A stretch of 18,827 nucleotides of DNA from Candidatus Moranbacteria bacterium GW2011_GWE1_49_15 (GTDB lineage Bacteria; Patescibacteriota; Minisyncoccia; Moranbacterales; GWC2-37-73): the NCBI GenBank assembly GCA_001003855.1, contig LCPX01000010.1:1-18827 (forward strand), read 5' to 3'. Positions 5,390 through 12,566 of this stretch are shown here, piece after piece (within the stretch, counting starts at the first letter, position 1; each line of letters starts with the position of its first letter). The translations under genes were made by a program, and so were the position numbers. The notes below the pieces were generated by a model. The model saw only the letters and a program-made list of their open reading frames with translations, did no database searches and had not been told where the DNA came from.

Positions 5390-6085
5390 TTAGCGCCTTA
5401 CCTTCATTACGCCGAAATTTCCCGAAATCTTTCCCGCTATCTTCTCCAAGTCGATCGGCTTCACATCCCTTTTACCTTTCAGTTTAGGGTCGATGACTTT
5501 CAAATCGCGGAATTCCTGCAGGTAATAGGCCTTGGCGCCTTTGATCCATTTGGCTATTTCGTCGAAATCCTTCTCCTCATGGATTCCCGGCACGACGGTC
5601 GTGCGGAATTCATAATCGATCCCGCTGTTCATGATCATATACACGCTGAGTTTGATCCTCTCCATATCGGCGCTGACCCCCACGGTTTTGGAATATTTTT
5701 TCGGGCTATTTTTGATGTCCATCGCGATGAAGTCCACCAGTTTTTCCTTGATCACCTTGCGCAGCACGTCCGGCCTGGTCCCGTTGGAATCCAATTTCAC
5801 CAAAAATCCCATCGCTTTCACCTTCTTGATAAAATTGATGATGTCCGGCTGTATCGTCGGCTCCCCTCCGGTTATGCAAACCCCTTCCAACTTCCCTTTT
5901 CTTTTTTCCAAAAATTTGAAAAACTCCGCCTCCATATCATTAAGTTCCGGGAACTGGTCGGCCAGAACAAGCTCCGGATTGTGGCAGAACGGGCAACGGA
6001 AAGAGCAACCCACGGTAAAAACGGTCGTGGCTATCTTGCCTGGATAATCTATAAGCGTAAGTTTTTGATATCCTCCTAATCTCAT
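5390..6085 (-). CDS. nrdG: Anaerobic ribonucleotide reductase activating protein (radical SAM)
   Basis: NrdG uses a [4Fe-4S] cluster and S-adenosylmethionine to make the glycyl radical on NrdD. The cluster motif CSFRCPFC (CxxxCxxC) lies near residues 27-34 and the SAM-binding GGEPT near 73-77. The opening MRLGGYQKLTLIDYPGKIATTVF is typical of the longer NrdG subtype of about 230 residues. An ATG at 6115 would add ten residues, but family starts usually sit just before the GGYQK segment, so 6085 is preferred; neither has an SD. The gene follows the mini glycyl-radical protein after about 280 bases and precedes a small membrane protein. A weak TTGTCT-16-TATTAC promoter may lie just upstream. 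Confidence 0.93.
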   Translation of the reverse strand: MRLGGYQKLTLIDYPGKIATTVFTVGCSFRCPFCHNPELVLADQFPELNDMEAEFFKFLEKRKGKLEGVCITGGEPTIQPDIINFIKKVKAMGFLVKLDSNGTRPDVLRKVIKEKLVDFIAMDIKNSPKKYSKTVGVSADMERIKLSVYMIMNSGIDYEFRTTVVPGIHEEKDFDEIAKWIKGAKAYYLQEFRDLKVIDPKLKGKRDVKPIDLEKIAGKISGNFGVMKVRR

Positions 6086-6228
6086 ATGCTTTATGTCATT
6101 AGTAATATTGGTCATTGACAGTAAGACAAGTCATCGGTCACTTGTTATTGGCCGCGGGTTTCTGGAAAACAGTTTATTAGAAAACGGAAAGTCGTTCAAG
6201 AGAAAAGAAAATGGAAAAAAGATTTTCT

Positions 6229-6295
6229 GATTTCTAATTTCTATTTTCCTAAACCAATTTCTTTTTTCCAATTAACCAATTTCCAAAATAACCCG
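6229..6295. repeat. Degenerate AATTTCC-type repeat upstream of nrdG
   Basis: Units such as GATTTCT, AATTTCT, ATTTTCC, AATTTCT, TTTTTCC and AATTTCC follow one another in this AT-rich part of the nrdG upstream gap. The 7-base phase is less regular than at 3239-3277 and 12564-12605 but the words are the same. Confidence 0.35.
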
Positions 6296-6307
6296 TCTTT
6301 AATCACA

Positions 6308-6337
6308 GGAGCGACCAAGCTTCCGCCCAGTCGCTCC
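6308..6337 (-). other. Stem-loop after the mini glycyl-radical gene
   Basis: A perfect 8-bp stem GGAGCGAC (6308-6315) / GTCGCTCC (6330-6337) with a 14-base loop lies 28 bases after the stop codon of the 6366-6632 gene. There is no clear T-tract on the minus side, so it may be a 3'-end stabiliser or processing site rather than a full terminator. Transcription into nrdG is therefore plausible. Confidence 0.45.
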
Positions 6338-6365
6338 CCTATCTTTTGCTCCCTACCAATTCAAT

Positions 6366-6632
6366 CTAACAAGTAGCGCAGGCGGCCTGCTCGACCACAT
6401 ATTCCCTCCTGTCTCCGAATTCGCGCTGTTTTCCTTTGTTCCACTGTTTGACCGGGCGGATGTATCCCACGACCCTCGAATAGACTTCGGTCGCTTGGAA
6501 ATTCCTCAAAATCGGATCTGCCTGGTGGCAAGCTTTGCATTTCACATAAACTTCCGCTCCGACCTTATATGGCATGTATTCCTCGTTCTTCGCCAAGGTC
6601 TTCTTGCAATCATGGCATGTATATTGTTCCAT
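6366..6632 (-). CDS. Mini glycyl-radical protein: Zn-ribbon plus NrdD C-terminal segment
   Basis: An 88-residue protein in two parts. Residues 1-40 carry CHDC (6-9) and CKAC (32-35), a likely Zn-ribbon. Residues 48-80 repeat the C-terminal end of the neighbouring NrdD: 27 of 33 aligned residues are identical, including RVVGYIRPV with the radical-bearing Gly at 56. The tail ends in CATC, a possible redox pair absent from NrdD. It sits 107 bases after nrdD and before nrdG. GrcA/YfiD is a known small protein that replaces an oxygen-damaged glycyl-radical segment of pyruvate formate-lyase; this protein could play the same part for NrdD, or could be a second radical subunit. It is not simply a broken nrdD end, as it has its own start and a complete N-terminal ribbon. 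No good SD is present. Confidence 0.8.
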   Translation of the reverse strand: MEQYTCHDCKKTLAKNEEYMPYKVGAEVYVKCKACHQADPILRNFQATEVYSRVVGYIRPVKQWNKGKQREFGDRREYVVEQAACATC

Positions 6633-6739
6633 ACTGTTTCTTTTTTTAATTTTTATTTTTCCTGTCTCCGAAGAGGGCGCTAGCTTCCCTCTTTCAAAAA
6701 CCCATATATATCAAACGCCCGGAGGCGGTGATGGTTTGC

Positions 6740-9052
6740 TTATTTCTTCTTCACGGCCACTTTCGCTTTCACTTTTTCCGGTTTCTCTTCGCAGACGACG
6801 AATTCCTTCCTGTCATTGAATTCGGTCCTTTTTCCCTTGTTCCATTGTTCTACCGGGCGGATGTAGCCCACGACTCTGGAGTAAACTTCCGTCTTTTGCT
6901 CAACCACGCACTTCGGACAGGAATGGAATTCTCCGGCTATATATCCATGGACCGGGCAGATACTGAAAGTCGGCGTGAGCGTGAAATATGGCAAGGCGTA
7001 GTTTTCCGCGATCTTCCTGACCAAATTCTTCACCCCTTCGATGTCCCACATCCTTTCCCCCAAGAATCCGTGGAGCACGGTCCCTCCGGTGTATTTCGTC
7101 TGCAATCCATCCTGAAGGTCCAAAGCCTCAAAGATGTCTTCCGTGAAATATACCGGGAGCTGAGAAGAGTTGGTGTAATAAGGATCGGCGTTCTGCCCCT
7201 TCACCGCTTCGTCGTTGGCGAACACGATATCCTTATATCTTTCCTGATCGATCCTGGCCAATCTGTAGGCCGTGCCTTCGGCCGGGGTGGCTTCCAGGTT
7301 GTAAAGGTTGCCAGTTTCTTCCTGATACCCTGTGATCCTTTCCCTCATGTGCACCAGCACTTCCTGCGAGAATTTCTGCCCTTCTTCGGTCGTGATGTCT
7401 TTTCCGATAAGGTTCAACAAAGCTTCATTGAGTCCGACAAGTCCGATTGTGGAGAAATGGTTCGCCCAATACTGTCCACGTCTCATTTTGATCGCGTCCA
7501 AATAGAACTTCGTGTATGGATACAATCCCTTCTCGGTCAGACCTTCGACCAGCTTCCTTTTCGTTTCCAAGCTGTCCTTGGCCAGATCCATCAGATAATT
7601 CAGTTCCTTGAAGAATTCCTTCTTGTTCTTCGCCTTGTACCCGAGTCTCGGCATGTTTATCGTCACCACTCCGACCGAACCGGTCAACGGGTTGGCTCCG
7701 AAAAGACCTCCCCCTCTTTTGTGAAGTTCGCGGTTGTCGAGCCGCAAACGGCAGCACATACTCCTGGCATCGTCCGGATCCATATCGGAATTCACGAAGT
7801 TCGCGAAATATGGGATTCCGTATTTGGCGGTCATCTCCCAAATAGGATTGAATTTCTGATCGTCCCAATTGAAATCCTTACCGATGTTGTAGGTAGGGAT
7901 CGGAAAAGTGAAAATCCTGCCGTTCGCATCACCTTCAGACATCACTTCCGCGAAAGCCTTGTTGATCATGTTCATTTCTTCCTGGAATTCGCCATACTTC
8001 TCGGCGCGGGGAACTCCTCCAACTATGACCGCCTCATTGGCGAGGTTTTTCGGGCAGGCCACGTCCATGGTTATGTTGGAAAACGGAGTCTGGAATCCGA
8101 CGCGGGTCGAGACGTTCATATTAAAAACGAACGATTGGATTTCCTGTTTCACCTGATTGAAGGAAAGCTTGTCGAACCTGACGAGCGGAGCCAAAAGGGT
8201 GTCGAAATTCGAGAAGGCCTGGGCTCCGGCGACTTCCCCCTGGAGCGTATAAATGAAGTTCACCATCTGTCCCAAAGCGGATCCGAAATGCTTGGCCGGT
8301 TTGCAGGAAACCTTTCCGGAAACTCCGGTGAATCCTCGGCGAAGCAGGTCTTGCAAATCCCATCCGCAGCAATAGGCGGCAACCAGCTGGAGGTCATGGA
8401 TGTGGAAATCCCCCCCTTCATGAGATTCGCGGATATCTTTCGTATAAACGCGGTTCATCCAATATTTGGAACTGACTATGGAGGAGATGTAATTGTTGAG
8501 TCCTTGGAGGGAATAAGCCATATTGGCATTCTCTTTCACCTTCCAGTCGATTTCCTGGATATACTTGTCGACGAGGCTCACCGCCTCATCCAAAGATTTT
8601 TCGGTTTCGCGGATTTTCCTGTGCTGTTCACGGTAAAGGATATAAGACTTGGCTGTTTCTTCGAAATCCAGAACCATCAAAACTTTTTCAACCGCGTCCT
8701 GGATATCCTCGATTCCGGGGATATGCCCCTTTTCCTTCCCCTTGCCGAGCATCTGCGCTACCTTGTCAGCCACGAGCTTGGCTTCCTTGGCGGAACCTTC
8801 CCCGGTGGTAGCGAAAGCCTTGGTGATGGCTATTTCTATTTTCTTCTGGTTGAAAGGCACGACTCTCCCGCTTCTTTTGACGACCTTCCTTATTACATTG
8901 GCTGGTTTCTTTTTAGCCGGCTTGTTTTCTTTCTTAGCCACGACCTTCTTCGCCTTAACAGCTTTCGTTTTCGCCGCCTTGACCGCGACCGCCTTTTTTA
9001 CGCCTGCAGCTTTCGCTTTCTGTGTCTTTTTCGCCTTCGTTTGTTTTTTCAT
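6740..9052 (-). CDS. nrdD: Anaerobic (class III) ribonucleoside-triphosphate reductase
   Basis: NrdD reduces NTPs to dNTPs with a glycyl radical and a catalytic thiyl radical. Visible parts: a Lys/Ala-rich tail at 1-52 (21 Lys); an ATP-cone at about 54-145 (allosteric control by ATP/dATP); the barrel with AAYCCGWDL (225-233), MCCRLRLDNREL (432-443) and NLEATPAEGTAYR (585-597), which hold the likely active-site Cys residues; a metal site CPVH (699-702) and CPKC (712-715); and RVVGY with the radical Gly at 729. A short Lys-rich tail closes the protein. The length (770) is normal for the family once the extra tails are removed. It starts 72 bases after nrdR with no SD and is probably co-transcribed. 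Without oxygen-tolerant nrdA/B or nrdJ in view, an anaerobic life is suggested. Confidence 0.96.
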   Translation of the reverse strand: MKKQTKAKKTQKAKAAGVKKAVAVKAAKTKAVKAKKVVAKKENKPAKKKPANVIRKVVKRSGRVVPFNQKKIEIAITKAFATTGEGSAKEAKLVADKVAQMLGKGKEKGHIPGIEDIQDAVEKVLMVLDFEETAKSYILYREQHRKIRETEKSLDEAVSLVDKYIQEIDWKVKENANMAYSLQGLNNYISSIVSSKYWMNRVYTKDIRESHEGGDFHIHDLQLVAAYCCGWDLQDLLRRGFTGVSGKVSCKPAKHFGSALGQMVNFIYTLQGEVAGAQAFSNFDTLLAPLVRFDKLSFNQVKQEIQSFVFNMNVSTRVGFQTPFSNITMDVACPKNLANEAVIVGGVPRAEKYGEFQEEMNMINKAFAEVMSEGDANGRIFTFPIPTYNIGKDFNWDDQKFNPIWEMTAKYGIPYFANFVNSDMDPDDARSMCCRLRLDNRELHKRGGGLFGANPLTGSVGVVTINMPRLGYKAKNKKEFFKELNYLMDLAKDSLETKRKLVEGLTEKGLYPYTKFYLDAIKMRRGQYWANHFSTIGLVGLNEALLNLIGKDITTEEGQKFSQEVLVHMRERITGYQEETGNLYNLEATPAEGTAYRLARIDQERYKDIVFANDEAVKGQNADPYYTNSSQLPVYFTEDIFEALDLQDGLQTKYTGGTVLHGFLGERMWDIEGVKNLVRKIAENYALPYFTLTPTFSICPVHGYIAGEFHSCPKCVVEQKTEVYSRVVGYIRPVEQWNKGKRTEFNDRKEFVVCEEKPEKVKAKVAVKKK

Positions 9053-9124
9053 AGCTTTGTACCCCCGGAATTTTAGTGTTGATTAATTTCGACTTATTTA
9101 AATTTGTTTGGTAGCGAACGGCTC

Positions 9125-9583
9125 TTATACCTTTTCCAGCTCCAGATTTTCCATTTCTTTCTTGAAGCTCTCCACGCTCTTGAAAGATTTGTACACACTG
9201 GCGAATCTTATATAGGCCACTTCGTCCAACTCCCTCAATTTCTCCAGAACCATTTTTCCGATTTCCTTGCTCTTGATCTCACTGGACTCGCGGGCCTGGA
9301 TCTCATATTCGATGTCGCCTATAGCCTTCTGGATCCGTTCCTCGCTCACCGGCCTCTTCTCCAAAGCTTTGCGCAGTCCCGCCGCAATCTTCCTTTTGTC
9401 ATATTCCTGCTTGGCGCCGTCGCGCTTGAGGACTGTGAGCTTCATTATTTCCATTTCTTCGTAGGTACTGAACCGGGATTGGCATTTCTCACATTCGCGC
9501 CTGCGCCGGATCGCCCTGCCGTCGTTGGTATCTCGGGAATCGACGACTTTCGTGTCGCCATGCCCGCAAAAAGGACAAACCAT
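9125..9583 (-). CDS. nrdR: Transcriptional repressor NrdR
   Basis: NrdR represses ribonucleotide reductase genes when its ATP-cone is loaded with ATP plus dATP. The start MVCPFCGH is the family hallmark: a Zn-ribbon formed by Cys 3 and 6 and a second Cys pair at 31 and 34 (CEKC), with the RRRREC DNA-contact segment between. An ATP-cone fills about residues 48-138 and resembles the one in the neighbouring NrdD. The length of 152 is standard. It is the first gene of the nrd block; a near-perfect NrdR box lies about 170 bases upstream at its own promoter, so autoregulation of the whole block is likely. The ATG at 9583 has no SD. Confidence 0.96.
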   Translation of the reverse strand: MVCPFCGHGDTKVVDSRDTNDGRAIRRRRECEKCQSRFSTYEEMEIMKLTVLKRDGAKQEYDKRKIAAGLRKALEKRPVSEERIQKAIGDIEYEIQARESSEIKSKEIGKMVLEKLRELDEVAYIRFASVYKSFKSVESFKKEMENLELEKV

Positions 9584-9612
9584 AAATTAATTCATTAAAC
9601 ATTAAAGCGATA

Positions 9613-9643
9613 AACGTTGGGCATTTTTTCACATTCCAACGTT
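9613..9643 (-). other. Hairpin in the nrdR 5' leader
   Basis: AACGTTGG (9613-9620) and CCAACGTT (9636-9643) form a perfect 8-bp stem with a 15-base loop, 30 bases before the nrdR ATG in a leader of about 185 bases. On the plus strand it is followed by CTTTTTGTTTTT and would look like a terminator for antisense transcription across nrdR. Confidence 0.5.
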
Positions 9644-9750
9644 CTTTTTGTTTTTATGCTCTAGTGCTTTTCGTTTTTATAAAGTTACTTGACAACATTT
9701 GTATTTTGATACTCTTGATTTTCGTGTTTTAGTAAGATTTTTACTCTTTT

Positions 9751-9766
9751 ACACTATATCTTGTGT
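9751..9766 (-). promoter_or_regulatory. NrdR box
   Basis: ACACTATATCTTGTGT (plus strand) matches 15 of the 16 positions of the known NrdR box pattern acaCwAtATaTwgTgt. It lies at about +6 to +21 relative to the predicted start point, a position suited to repression. NrdR normally binds two boxes about three helical turns apart; only a degenerate second half-site is visible across the promoter. Confidence 0.75.
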
Positions 9767-9777
9767 ACCGTGAGTAC

Positions 9778-9805
9778 ATTATACCACAAGACAAATACAG
9801 TGCAA
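9778..9805 (-). promoter_or_regulatory. Promoter of the nrdR-nrdD block
   Basis: On the minus strand: TTGCAC (9805-9800), a 16-base spacer, and a perfect TATAAT (9783-9778) extended upstream by TGG. The predicted start is near 9771, directly before the NrdR box, leaving a leader of about 185 bases before nrdR. Confidence 0.7.
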
Positions 9806-9856
9806 ATGGTCGCAGCCAAGCCAAAAAATGGAGTTATCCACACCGCAAAAAGAATT

Positions 9857-9937
9857 ACTTACGGCAATTCTTCACGCTGCACGGCATCATCATTGGCATT
9901 AAAAAACCCAGGATTTCTCCTGGGTTTTGCCGTAAGT
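9857..9937 (-). terminator. Terminator of the surface-protein gene, nested in an outer inverted repeat
   Basis: The core is an 11-bp stem AAAACCCAGGA (9903-9913) / TCCTGGGTTTT (9918-9928) with a TTTC loop; the minus strand continues with TTTTTT, a strong intrinsic terminator. Around it, perfect 11-base arms ACTTACGGCAA (9857-9867) and TTGCCGTAAGT (9927-9937) could close an outer stem and would compete with the terminator at two shared bases. The core call is firm; the outer repeat may be functional or accidental. Confidence 0.8.
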
Positions 9938-10007
9938 CATGAAATAAAAACAGCAAGCCAACTTACGGAGCCGTGCCCCGTGGTGATCTGCCAGCTGGCG
10001 GAGAATT

Positions 10008-12347
10008 TTACGGGGCCACTTCCCTCCAATCTCCAGCGCCCATGCCTGAGCAACTGTTGGTCGTGCAGGAATTGCTGCAAACCGAAGGGCAATTCCCATT
10101 ATCAAACCCGCCATCACATTGCTCACCTGGCTCCACTATGCCGTTTCCACAGAATGTCGGGGGAGGAGTAAGCATGCATAAATTACCACTTTGCTCGTAA
10201 CCGGCATTGCACGTGTATTCACACTTGGTCGGCGCGGTGCATGAATCAACGACCGTCCTGGGCGCATCCGCCGTAAGACCGGTGTCGTCTCCCGCACAAA
10301 GGGAGGAGTTCACGGGAGCTTCCCCTGTGCATGCATACACCGGGCACGCCGCGACCGAACAGTTTTGATTAGTATATGTCCCACTCAAAACCCCGTTATT
10401 ACAGGTTCTTGTCTGGGATACGCTGGCACAAGTCGAACCACAGACTACGGAACTCGCGCTATAAGCAGTTACCCATGCCCCATGCGCGATGGTCCCACCC
10501 CAAGGAAGCGCACAAGACGCATAACCGACGGTATATGGAATCGACACCGTTCCAAGTGCCGGACCCCAATAATCATACAAATCCCAATAAGCTCTGGCGG
10601 TCGCATTGTAATTACCGTCCGAAGCTGGGGCCACAAAAGACATCGTCGGAAAACCGACGGTCTGCTGCCCATAAACAAACACGCCGTATCCATATGACGG
10701 ACCAGGTGACCACTTGGTGTTCGCCGTGCCATCAATAGGACCGATAATATTAGCACTGACCCAAGCATGCTTCACTCCTGAGGGCGGATCCGTATTGAAA
10801 ACTGACGACGTGATATTTACCTGTTCTCCGGGATTATAAAACGACTTATTCAGATTGATAGTGTAAAGCAAACTACCGTAAGTGCCGTTGACATAAAAAG
10901 TCACCGCTTTTGCTTGACTGCCCGCGATTAAAACAAAACCCAAACCGATTACCAGTCCCACATAAATAGACAGGTGGTTGATTCTCTTTTTCTTAAAATA
11001 AGCGACTGCTAAAGTCACGCAGAAAATCAAAATGAAAAATGCAGCAAATATATTGCGAGGAGCGGATAATTTCCCATTCTTATTATTTGCAGTATCAACC
11101 AAGGAACCGGGACCTTGGCTCTCCTTTGCCTCCTTAATTCCACCCTTGCTTTCAAACTGGAATTTTTTGGAATCAAGGACACTTCCATCAGCCGCAACCA
11201 GGGTGGCCGTGATATTCGGATCAACGCAATCACTTCTGATATCGACGCCTATGTCCGCATTGTTTTTTCCGAGAAGGTTCCTGACTTTATCGGAACATTC
11301 CGCTCCCTTGGAATCAGTTATCAATATTTCTCCGAAAATATCTATTTGGGGGACGCTGCCAGCCTCAACCATCTTCTTGAAAATCTGTTCCGGCTCAAGT
11401 TCTTCCTCGCCGTTATCCATGGATGGGAAAAATCTCATCCAAAAAAGAGACGCTTTCGCCTTTTCTCCCTGGGCGTAATAATCTTTGTCCACCCTAACAT
11501 TCTGTATGGCTGCGAGCTTCCCCTTCACCGAATAAACAAAACGGCCCTTATTGGAAACCTCAATGCCGTCTCTTTCCAGCCCGACAATCACCTGATACAT
11601 CCCCGCAACATCTTTCACCGGAAGGGCGAAATCGACATTCTTTTTTTCTCCGGCACCTAGAATTATTTTTTTTCCGATTCCATCGCCGACAGCTTCACCC
11701 AAAGAACTGCCCGCATACGTAGAAAAATTAGGGACTAATTCCACCGCGAAATCGAAATTATTGACCACATCGCAACTTACAAACAAAGGTTCTTTTTCGT
11801 CTACCTCGATGCTCCGCTCCAGCTTTCTGCCGGCCGTCATCCCTTCTTTTTTCAGACGGCATGAGGAATTCACCATTTCAACGAAATCATTTTTTCCTTC
11901 AAGATCAACTTCTCCGACCGAACTCATGGCCAGAGACAAACCGGCGGAATTTTTAGCTACCAGCCAAAGATCGTACCTTCCATTCAAGTATGCGGGTGCC
12001 ACATACTCCACTTCTTTTCTTATCATTTCGCCCTCCCCCAAGGAAAGCTTTTCCGAAAAAACGTACTCGTCGATCAACTCCTGTCCGCCATCAAACTTTT
12101 TGACAAGATCGATAGCATACCTCACATCAGATTGATTCTTTTCCTTATTGTAAAAATCAAACGCTATCTTGAGATCATTTTTTTCCTGAGAGACTATCTG
12201 GGAATTATAAATCTCCACCGTCGCCACTACTTCGGTCTCGACCCGAGCTTCAGGCGCCGCATTCTCCTGCGCAAGAACATCGGAAAAGAAAAGCAACGAC
12301 AAGACGGTTAACATGCTGACTATGGTAGTTTTTGTTTTTGTCTGCAT
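10008..12347 (-). CDS. Large Cys-rich cell-surface protein with two extracellular parts
   Basis: A 779-residue protein that reads like two secreted proteins joined in frame. Residues 1-26 are a signal peptide (cleavage probably after DVLAQ or nearby). Residues 30-430 form a large beta-rich outer domain with few Cys. Residues 433-451 are a membrane span followed by KKKR (452-455), then a second hydrophobic stretch (459-476) ending in SQAKA, which looks like an internal signal peptide. Residues 482-610 resemble an adhesin-type domain, and 611-765 are Cys-rich, including CGNGIVEPGEQCDGG, the start of a Myxococcus-type Cys repeat (DUF4215-like), and two CPR-style Cys modules (from SCALPWGG and YACTGEAP). 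Likely role: surface attachment or host contact; not proven. It has its own extended -10 promoter and terminator. Confidence 0.85.
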   Translation of the reverse strand: MQTKTKTTIVSMLTVLSLLFFSDVLAQENAAPEARVETEVVATVEIYNSQIVSQEKNDLKIAFDFYNKEKNQSDVRYAIDLVKKFDGGQELIDEYVFSEKLSLGEGEMIRKEVEYVAPAYLNGRYDLWLVAKNSAGLSLAMSSVGEVDLEGKNDFVEMVNSSCRLKKEGMTAGRKLERSIEVDEKEPLFVSCDVVNNFDFAVELVPNFSTYAGSSLGEAVGDGIGKKIILGAGEKKNVDFALPVKDVAGMYQVIVGLERDGIEVSNKGRFVYSVKGKLAAIQNVRVDKDYYAQGEKAKASLFWMRFFPSMDNGEEELEPEQIFKKMVEAGSVPQIDIFGEILITDSKGAECSDKVRNLLGKNNADIGVDIRSDCVDPNITATLVAADGSVLDSKKFQFESKGGIKEAKESQGPGSLVDTANNKNGKLSAPRNIFAAFFILIFCVTLAVAYFKKKRINHLSIYVGLVIGLGFVLIAGSQAKAVTFYVNGTYGSLLYTINLNKSFYNPGEQVNITSSVFNTDPPSGVKHAWVSANIIGPIDGTANTKWSPGPSYGYGVFVYGQQTVGFPTMSFVAPASDGNYNATARAYWDLYDYWGPALGTVSIPYTVGYASCALPWGGTIAHGAWVTAYSASSVVCGSTCASVSQTRTCNNGVLSGTYTNQNCSVAACPVYACTGEAPVNSSLCAGDDTGLTADAPRTVVDSCTAPTKCEYTCNAGYEQSGNLCMLTPPPTFCGNGIVEPGEQCDGGFDNGNCPSVCSNSCTTNSCSGMGAGDWREVAP

Positions 12348-12376
12348 TTTTTTTGAAAGATATTTTTTACCTTGAA

Positions 12377-12385
12377 ATTATACCA
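12377..12385 (-). promoter_or_regulatory. Extended -10 promoter of the surface-protein gene (TGGTATAAT)
   Basis: TGGTATAAT occupies 12385-12377 on the minus strand. The -35 region is weak. A start near 12370 gives a leader of about 22 bases before ATG 12347, with no useful SD close to the start codon. Confidence 0.65.
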
Positions 12386-12443
12386 CGGAACGATGAAAGC
12401 ATGGAAACATATTATCATTTCAACATTAAAACAAAAAATCTTT

Positions 12444-12526
12444 GTCATTCCGGGCTTGATACTGAATCTCAATCCTAAAATGCCATCTTCGTTAAATATA
12501 AGATCATGAAACATGTTCAGGATGAC
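12444..12526. repeat. Palindromic repeat element, GTCAT...ATGAC type
   Basis: The arms 12444-12469 (from GTCATTCCGGGCTTGATA) and 12501-12526 (ending GTTCAGGATGAC) are inverted and agree at about 16 of 26 positions, around a 31-base centre. Such GTCATYCyGRrC...GATGAC palindromes occur as dispersed intergenic repeats in many bacterial genomes, and in translation they give the typical spurious KPGMTK-like peptides. A short minus-strand ORF that crosses it is therefore not called. It lies between the ftsZ terminator and the surface-protein promoter. Confidence 0.6.
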
Positions 12527-12534
12527 CACTTGCA

Positions 12535-12566
12535 TAAAACAAAATCCCAGCCGCTAAGACTGGGAT
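12535..12566 (-). terminator. Intrinsic terminator of ftsZ
   Basis: The stem AATCCCAG (12542-12549) / CTGGGATT (12559-12566) with a 9-base loop is followed on the minus strand by TTTTGTTTTAT. It lies about 43 bases after the ftsZ stop codon, just past the heptamer repeat. Confidence 0.85.

Larger units (their letters stand above)
9584..10007. other. Intergenic region between nrdR and the surface-protein gene
   Basis: No gene is supported in these 424 bases. From left to right it holds the nrdR leader with an 8-bp hairpin (9613-9643), an AT-rich stretch (9644-9750), the NrdR box (9751-9766), the nrdR promoter (9778-9805), about 50 bases without visible signals, and the terminator of the surface-protein gene inside an outer inverted repeat (9857-9937). 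Short ORFs on the plus strand have neither SD nor family features. Confidence 0.7.

Noticed and set aside
6366..6632. The 88-aa protein as a broken 3' fragment of nrdD
   Set aside because: It has its own start, a complete CxxC/CxxC ribbon not taken from NrdD and a different C-terminus, and nrdD itself is intact.
6728..9076. A 782-codon open frame on the plus strand opposite nrdD
   Set aside because: It is the exact antisense of a clear NrdD; its translation is rich in Phe, His, Arg and Leu in a pattern produced by reading the opposite strand, and it has no SD or family motif.
9761..10171. Plus-strand 136-codon frame near the nrdR promoter
   Set aside because: It runs over the NrdR box, the promoter, a terminator and the end of the surface-protein gene; no SD and no recognisable domain.
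12320..12535. Minus-strand 71-codon frame across the repeat element
   Set aside because: Its middle reads IKPGMTK, the usual false peptide from GTCAT-type palindromic repeats, and it overlaps the surface-protein promoter and start.
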